A stretch of DNA of 64,000 bases from Desulfosporosinus fructosivorans (GTDB lineage Bacteria; Bacillota; Desulfitobacteriia; Desulfitobacteriales; Desulfitobacteriaceae). The notes under the pieces were generated by a model that made no database searches, was not told where the DNA came from, and saw nothing but the letters and a program-made list of their open reading frames with translations. This document shows, piece after piece, positions 60,324-64,000 of this stretch. A program made the position numbers and the translations under genes. The stretch is taken from positions 248,001 through 312,000 of the forward strand of contig NZ_SPQQ01000002.1 in NCBI RefSeq assembly GCF_004766045.1, in the 5' to 3' direction. The stretch's first letter is position 1. Each line of letters starts with the position of its first letter.

Positions 60324-61628
60324 TTATGCATGTTCAAGCAAGCAGCAACATTCTGTATGCATCGTCCACGGGAACATATCCACTGGTTGCACACTTTCAA
60401 CCGCGTAGCCTCCCTGAGTTAAGACACCGAGATCCCGGGCCAGAGTCCCTGGGTCACAAGACACATAGATGATACGCTGGGGTTTCAGTTCAAGTAAGCG
60501 TTGCACGACGGCCGGATGCATCCCTGATCTAGGCGGATCTAAGACAACGACATCAGGCTCCTCATCGATCTTCGTCATTCTTGACTCGACTTTTCCCATG
60601 AGAAATTCAACATGTCCGACAGCATTATTGTTGACTGCATTTTGGATGGCATTATCCACTGCATACGGATTTTCCTCGATACCAGTCACCTTTTGGGCCT
60701 TTGAGGCTAAAGCTAAAGCAAGCGTCCCTATTCCAGAATAAAGGTCCCAGACGATTTCTTCTCCTGTCAAAGCCGCCCCATCCAAGACATGAGAGTATAG
60801 AACGTCCGTCTGAAGCGAATTTACTTGCAAAAACGATAACGGAGAGACCTCAAAGGTCATGTCTAGAATCGTTTGACTAAATCTTTCCTCTCCCCATATC
60901 AGCGCTAAATTACCTTCCGAATCGGTTCCCCAAACAGAGCGCACGCCTTCCTTAAATAACGCCTCGAAGAATTCCGGATTATCTTCGGCGGACAAAGCTT
61001 TAGTTGGTGGCCCTTCTAAAAGTAAAAGTCCTTCTCCTTTTGTGTTCTCCCGAAACGATAAGGTGTGTATTTCTGCAAAACTATCGGTTAGAAATTCTTC
61101 AGCTAGTCGAATCCAACGATTCATCCGCTCACTTAACAGAAGACACTCTGAGAAATGGACAAGTTCCTTTGATTTTCCCTTATAATAGCCTAGTTTACCA
61201 GTTGGTTCACGGTGTAGGCTCGCCTTATTGCGATAACACCATGGGCTAGCCATTCCATGAATGGGCTTGACCTCAACGCTTATTTTTCCAATTCTCGAGA
61301 GTGCATCTTCTACCCAGCGTTGTTTCCACACAAGGGTCTCTTCGTAAGTCGTATGCTGCAGTTGGCATCCCCCGCACTCTTCAAAGACCGAACAAGGGGC
61401 AGCGATGCGCTCAGGCGAACGCTTGATAACTCTCAGAAGCCGGGCCCTTTGCCATTTCTTTTTAGCTTCATATACCTCGACTTCTCCAATTTCGCCAGGC
61501 AGAAGCCCTGGCACGAACGTCGCGATGCCGTTCAAATACCCGACACCTGAGCCATCTGAGATGAGCCGAAGACATTCTACCGTTAGCTTCTCGTCCGTGG
61601 GATTGTTATCTAATCTTTTATCGTTCAT
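60324..61628 (-). CDS. 23S rRNA (uracil-C5)-methyltransferase, RlmD/RlmCD-like
   Basis: A 434-residue SAM-dependent methyltransferase of the TrmA/RlmCD family. A TRAM domain (about 10-70, RLISDGSGVGYLNGIATFVP) precedes the iron-sulfur Cys set CSVFEECGGCQLQH. The catalytic domain has SAM motif VWDLYSGIGTLALALAS, VVLDPPRSGMHP, and the nucleophile region IIYVSCDPGTLARDL. It methylates uridine C5 in rRNA (m5U747 and/or m5U1939). The exact target position is not determinable. It is followed by a separate CPBP protease gene upstream on the same strand (16 bases). Confidence 0.93.
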   Translation of the reverse strand: MNDKRLDNNPTDEKLTVECLRLISDGSGVGYLNGIATFVPGLLPGEIGEVEVYEAKKKWQRARLLRVIKRSPERIAAPCSVFEECGGCQLQHTTYEETLVWKQRWVEDALSRIGKISVEVKPIHGMASPWCYRNKASLHREPTGKLGYYKGKSKELVHFSECLLLSERMNRWIRLAEEFLTDSFAEIHTLSFRENTKGEGLLLLEGPPTKALSAEDNPEFFEALFKEGVRSVWGTDSEGNLALIWGEERFSQTILDMTFEVSPLSFLQVNSLQTDVLYSHVLDGAALTGEEIVWDLYSGIGTLALALASKAQKVTGIEENPYAVDNAIQNAVNNNAVGHVEFLMGKVESRMTKIDEEPDVVVLDPPRSGMHPAVVQRLLELKPQRIIYVSCDPGTLARDLGVLTQGGYAVESVQPVDMFPWTMHTECCCLLEHA

Positions 61629-61644
61629 TTAGTTTCTCCTTCTC

Positions 61645-62364
61645 CTACAAAAATCTCTGAATCCATAAAGCAGCGGCCATTAACATATTCCAAGTTCCGT
61701 GAGCTACGACAGCAGGCCAAATACTCTCAGATCGCTCGTACAACCAGGCCAGTACTACCCCTCCAATTAATAAGGGTAAAAAGCGAACAATATCAAAATG
61801 TAAGGTCGCAAAAAACAGTCCCGTTAGAAGCATGCCTTTGCCTCGTCCCAGTGCGTGACGCAGTGGCGGATAAATCAAGCCACGAAAAATCATCTCTTCC
61901 TTAATTGGGGCTACCACTCCACCTAATAGGGCAAGAAGCGCAAATTGCCATTGATAGTCTACCCCTTTTACCGCTACAGTAAAACTTTGCGGTGCTGGGG
62001 TTCCAAATATGTGCGTCAAAAGGTTTCCTAAAAGACCAATACCGACAAACAATAAGATTCCGACTACAAATCCTAATACAACATAGCGTTTGAGTGGCTT
62101 GACAAAGCCTAGGTCAGAAAACGGTCGTCGTATCAGGCGGAGAAATATCCAAATAACACAGAAGTAGACGAGAACATCCCCTAAGCCTACTCCTATGAAG
62201 TAGAGAATCCCGCGCAATGAATCTAAGTCATTCGGTGTTTCCAACCATCCGAGCGAATATTCAACTAACGTCACAAGCGAGATCAGCAACAATCCTTGCC
62301 AAATATTCCAGGCTGGTTGCCTTGGTGGAATCCGCTGGTCAATCTTTTTGCCCATTTCACCCAT
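61645..62364 (-). CDS. CPBP-family intramembrane metalloprotease
   Basis: A 239-residue membrane protein with about six to seven helices. CPBP motifs are intact: PIKEEMIFRGLIYPPLR (EExxxR), FFATLHFDIVRFLP (FxxxH) and a third motif AVVAHGTWNML. Bacterial relatives are Abi proteins, some linked to bacteriocin immunity or protein processing; the role here is unknown. The second in-frame ATG (three codons in) is an alternative start. It lies 16 bases upstream of the rRNA methyltransferase and is probably co-transcribed. Confidence 0.9.
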   Translation of the reverse strand: MGEMGKKIDQRIPPRQPAWNIWQGLLLISLVTLVEYSLGWLETPNDLDSLRGILYFIGVGLGDVLVYFCVIWIFLRLIRRPFSDLGFVKPLKRYVVLGFVVGILLFVGIGLLGNLLTHIFGTPAPQSFTVAVKGVDYQWQFALLALLGGVVAPIKEEMIFRGLIYPPLRHALGRGKGMLLTGLFFATLHFDIVRFLPLLIGGVVLAWLYERSESIWPAVVAHGTWNMLMAAALWIQRFL

Positions 62365-62559
62365 CCTCTATCTTCTCTAAAACTCTCTAAACATACGCAT
62401 CGTTTCCCTTCTTACCAATTCTAACGATTAAATGAAGGATTGTCCAGAAATGAAGCCTATCAAGTTTCGATCCGTTTCTCCATTAAAATAGTAAGGAGAT
62501 GTAAAGTGTCTGATTACCTTACGTAATTTAGCGCATAGACTAGTCTATATCTGAAAATA

Positions 62560-62594
62560 AAGGTGGATAGATTATTAAATCTATCCACCTTTTA
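62560..62594 (-). terminator. Terminator downstream of the CoA-transferase/thiolase unit
   Basis: AAAGGTGGATAGATT / AATCTATCCACCTTT, a 15-base perfect stem with a short loop and A/T tails on both sides. Confidence 0.85.
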
Positions 62595-62649
62595 TCTATT
62601 AAAATTATCTCCACTATGTGATCATTTGCCCACTAAGGCCTCCAAGCTT

Positions 62650-62759
62650 CTATCGTTCTACAATCATGACAATCCCTTGACCTCTTCCAAGGCACAGGGT
62701 AGCCAATCCACGATGGGCATTTTTCGCTTCATTTCTAGTAAGGTTAAAGACCTTGTTTT
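62650..62759 (-). pseudogene. Thiolase C-terminal remnant
   Basis: Right after the CoA-transferase stop, the minus strand encodes NLTRNEAKNAHRGLATLCLG then RGQGIVMIVER and stop. GLATLCLG-RGQGIVMIVER is the C-terminal strand of thiolases, with the catalytic Cys segment (usually C-x-G-GG-x-G, here LCLGRGQG). The other 350 or so residues are missing, so an internal deletion has fused a thiolase tail to this locus. No initiation codon in the fragment. Confidence 0.7.
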
Positions 62760-64000
62760 TTAGAGAATTCCTTTTTCTTGAGCTTCGTTAATCAAACTAA
62801 CTCGAAAATCTGGATGAGCGATACTTATTAAAGCCTCAGCTCGCTGACGAAGATTTTTACCTCTTAAATTAGCAGCACCATACTCGGTAACGATGTAATG
62901 AACATCATAACGAGATGTCGTCACCGCAGCCCCCCGGTCTAGCTCACTAGTAATACGTGAAATCTTGCCACCTGCGGCCGTAGACGGCAAGGCGATAATG
63001 GATTTACCGTTTAGTGAACGGCTTGTTCCACGGACATAGTCAACTTGCCCTCCAACAGCACTAAATTGCCTTGACCCAATCATTTCCGCGTTTACTTGCC
63101 CCATCAAATCCACTTGTAAGGCAGAATTAATTGATATCATTTTTTCGTGTTGCCCTATAACATAAGGATCATTAACATAATCGACTGGATGAAGCTCAAC
63201 GGAAGGATTCTTATCCACAAAGTCATATAGTTTTCGTGTTCCCATTAGAAAAGTTGCGATAAACTTACCTGGATTCAAAGTTTTCTTCCGATTAGTAATA
63301 ACTCCTGACTCTGCCAATGCTACAACACCGTCAGAAAACATCTCCGAATGAATTCCCAGATCTTTCTTTTCCTTTAAGAATAACAAGACTGCATCCGGTA
63401 TAGCTCCTATCCCTAACTGAAGAGTAGCACCATCTTGAACTAACTTTGCTACGTTTTCTCCGATGGCCTTTTCAACTTCTCCGATTTTAGGCGGATTTAG
63501 TTCAATTAATGGTTCGTCCTTTTCCACAATGAAGTCAATTTCGTCCAGATGGATTTTAGCGCCACCTGTTCTCGGCATATAACTATTGACCTGAGCAATG
63601 ACAAGCTTTGCACACTCTGTGGCAGCCTGAGTATAATCAACAGAAATCCCAAAACTACAATATCCTTGCTCATCAGGGGGAGTTATCTGAATCAGTACAA
63701 CGTCGACCTGTAGTATCTTGTTTTTAAACAACCGAGGAATTTCGGAAAAAAAACAAGGGGTAAAATCCGCCCTCTTCTCTTCAAAGGCTTTGCGAGTTGA
63801 AGCCCCAATGAAAAACGCATTATGCCGAAAACTCTTTTCCATTCCAAGTTGGGCGTATTTTGCAGGGCCCATAGCCACCATGTGGACAATTTCAACTGCA
63901 ATAAGATCGGCTGCCCTACTGACTAATGCCTCAATCAAGGAAGGCGGTTCTCCACAGGCATGCCCAATAACAACCCGATCACCAGATTTAATGTGCATGA
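62760..64000 (-). CDS. Acetyl-CoA hydrolase/4-hydroxybutyrate CoA-transferase family protein, 5' end outside window
   Basis: At least 412 residues of a family I-type CoA-transferase. GDRVVIGHACGEP is near the N-terminus; GIGAIPDAVLLFL, the SEMFSDGVVALAESGVI segment and VVGGQVDYVRG-like SAVGGQVDYVRGTSRS are typical, and ALISIAHPDFR lies near the C-terminus. About 20-25 N-terminal residues are expected beyond position 64000, so the visible ATG at 63998 is not the true start. These enzymes move CoA between acetate and butyrate or 4-hydroxybutyrate in fermentation. A truncated thiolase follows directly. Confidence 0.88.
   Translation of the reverse strand, partial: MHIKSGDRVVIGHACGEPPSLIEALVSRAADLIAVEIVHMVAMGPAKYAQLGMEKSFRHNAFFIGASTRKAFEEKRADFTPCFFSEIPRLFKNKILQVDVVLIQITPPDEQGYCSFGISVDYTQAATECAKLVIAQVNSYMPRTGGAKIHLDEIDFIVEKDEPLIELNPPKIGEVEKAIGENVAKLVQDGATLQLGIGAIPDAVLLFLKEKKDLGIHSEMFSDGVVALAESGVITNRKKTLNPGKFIATFLMGTRKLYDFVDKNPSVELHPVDYVNDPYVIGQHEKMISINSALQVDLMGQVNAEMIGSRQFSAVGGQVDYVRGTSRSLNGKSIIALPSTAAGGKISRITSELDRGAAVTTSRYDVHYIVTEYGAANLRGKNLRQRAEALISIAHPDFRVSLINEAQEKGIL

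Noticed and set aside
1..64000. CRISPR arrays, tRNA and rRNA genes
   Set aside because: No regularly spaced repeats, no cloverleaf with TTCRANY-type loop, and no rRNA-like sequence noticed on either strand by eye; not a substitute for a scan.

Overview
The window looks like a chromosomal segment of a strictly anaerobic, endospore-type Firmicute, most like the Peptococcaceae (Desulfosporosinus/Desulfitobacterium relatives). This rests on gene content, not on any search: reverse-type rubrerythrin with a PerR box, class III ribonucleotide reductase, a NosR/NapH-like polyferredoxin protein, Crp/Fnr plus ferredoxin, a DUF1657 remnant, strong GGAGG ribosome binding sites with frequent GTG/TTG starts, and T-rich terminators. 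Most genes lie on the minus strand.

Layout. 0-7 kb: partial M29 aminopeptidase, RluA-type pseudouridine synthase, YwbE, MscL, a large cNMP-AAA-polyferredoxin fusion, and a Zn-ribbon/HTH/DUF2087/GIY-YIG-like protein. 7-17 kb holds three riboswitch-controlled units: a c-di-GMP-I riboswitch on a chemotaxis receptor, an FMN riboswitch on ribB, and a yybP-ykoY (Mn2+) riboswitch on a P-type cation ATPase. A MacAB-like efflux operon follows. 17-23 kb: rubrerythrin with a PerR box on its promoter, DAHP synthase, an EamA transporter, phosphatidylserine decarboxylase, and a Crp/ferredoxin divergent pair. 23-37 kb is signalling: a hybrid kinase-CheR-kinase operon, a glycosyltransferase-like gene, a YiiX-like peptidase, a diguanylate cyclase, an HD-GYP regulator and a second hybrid kinase.

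37-48 kb looks accessory. Parts are visibly A+T-richer than the flanks, including an alpha-oxoamine synthase and a compact operon of an odd carrier-protein-like gene, an Sfp-type PPTase and a single-module NRPS (C-A-T-reductase) with a glycine-like specificity code. A sequence resembling an IS3-type end lies at the head of that operon and carries its best promoter. This is the best candidate here for an undescribed pathway, possibly an N-acyl-aminoaldehyde or related lipid amine.

48-52 kb: nrdD-nrdG-cobO under a cobalamin riboswitch, suggesting B12-dependent switching away from class III reductase. 52-54 kb: a CDGSH protein preceded by two small genes, then a frameshifted hydrolase. 54-58 kb: an MFS exporter and a DUF2284 protein, then about 1.5 kb of gene debris (M23 peptidase pieces, ABC ATPase, flavodoxin, IS end). 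58-64 kb: a GntR-regulated ABC exporter, RlmD-type RNA methyltransferase, CPBP protease, a thiolase tail and a CoA-transferase running off the window. I saw no rRNA or tRNA gene, CRISPR array or intact transposase.
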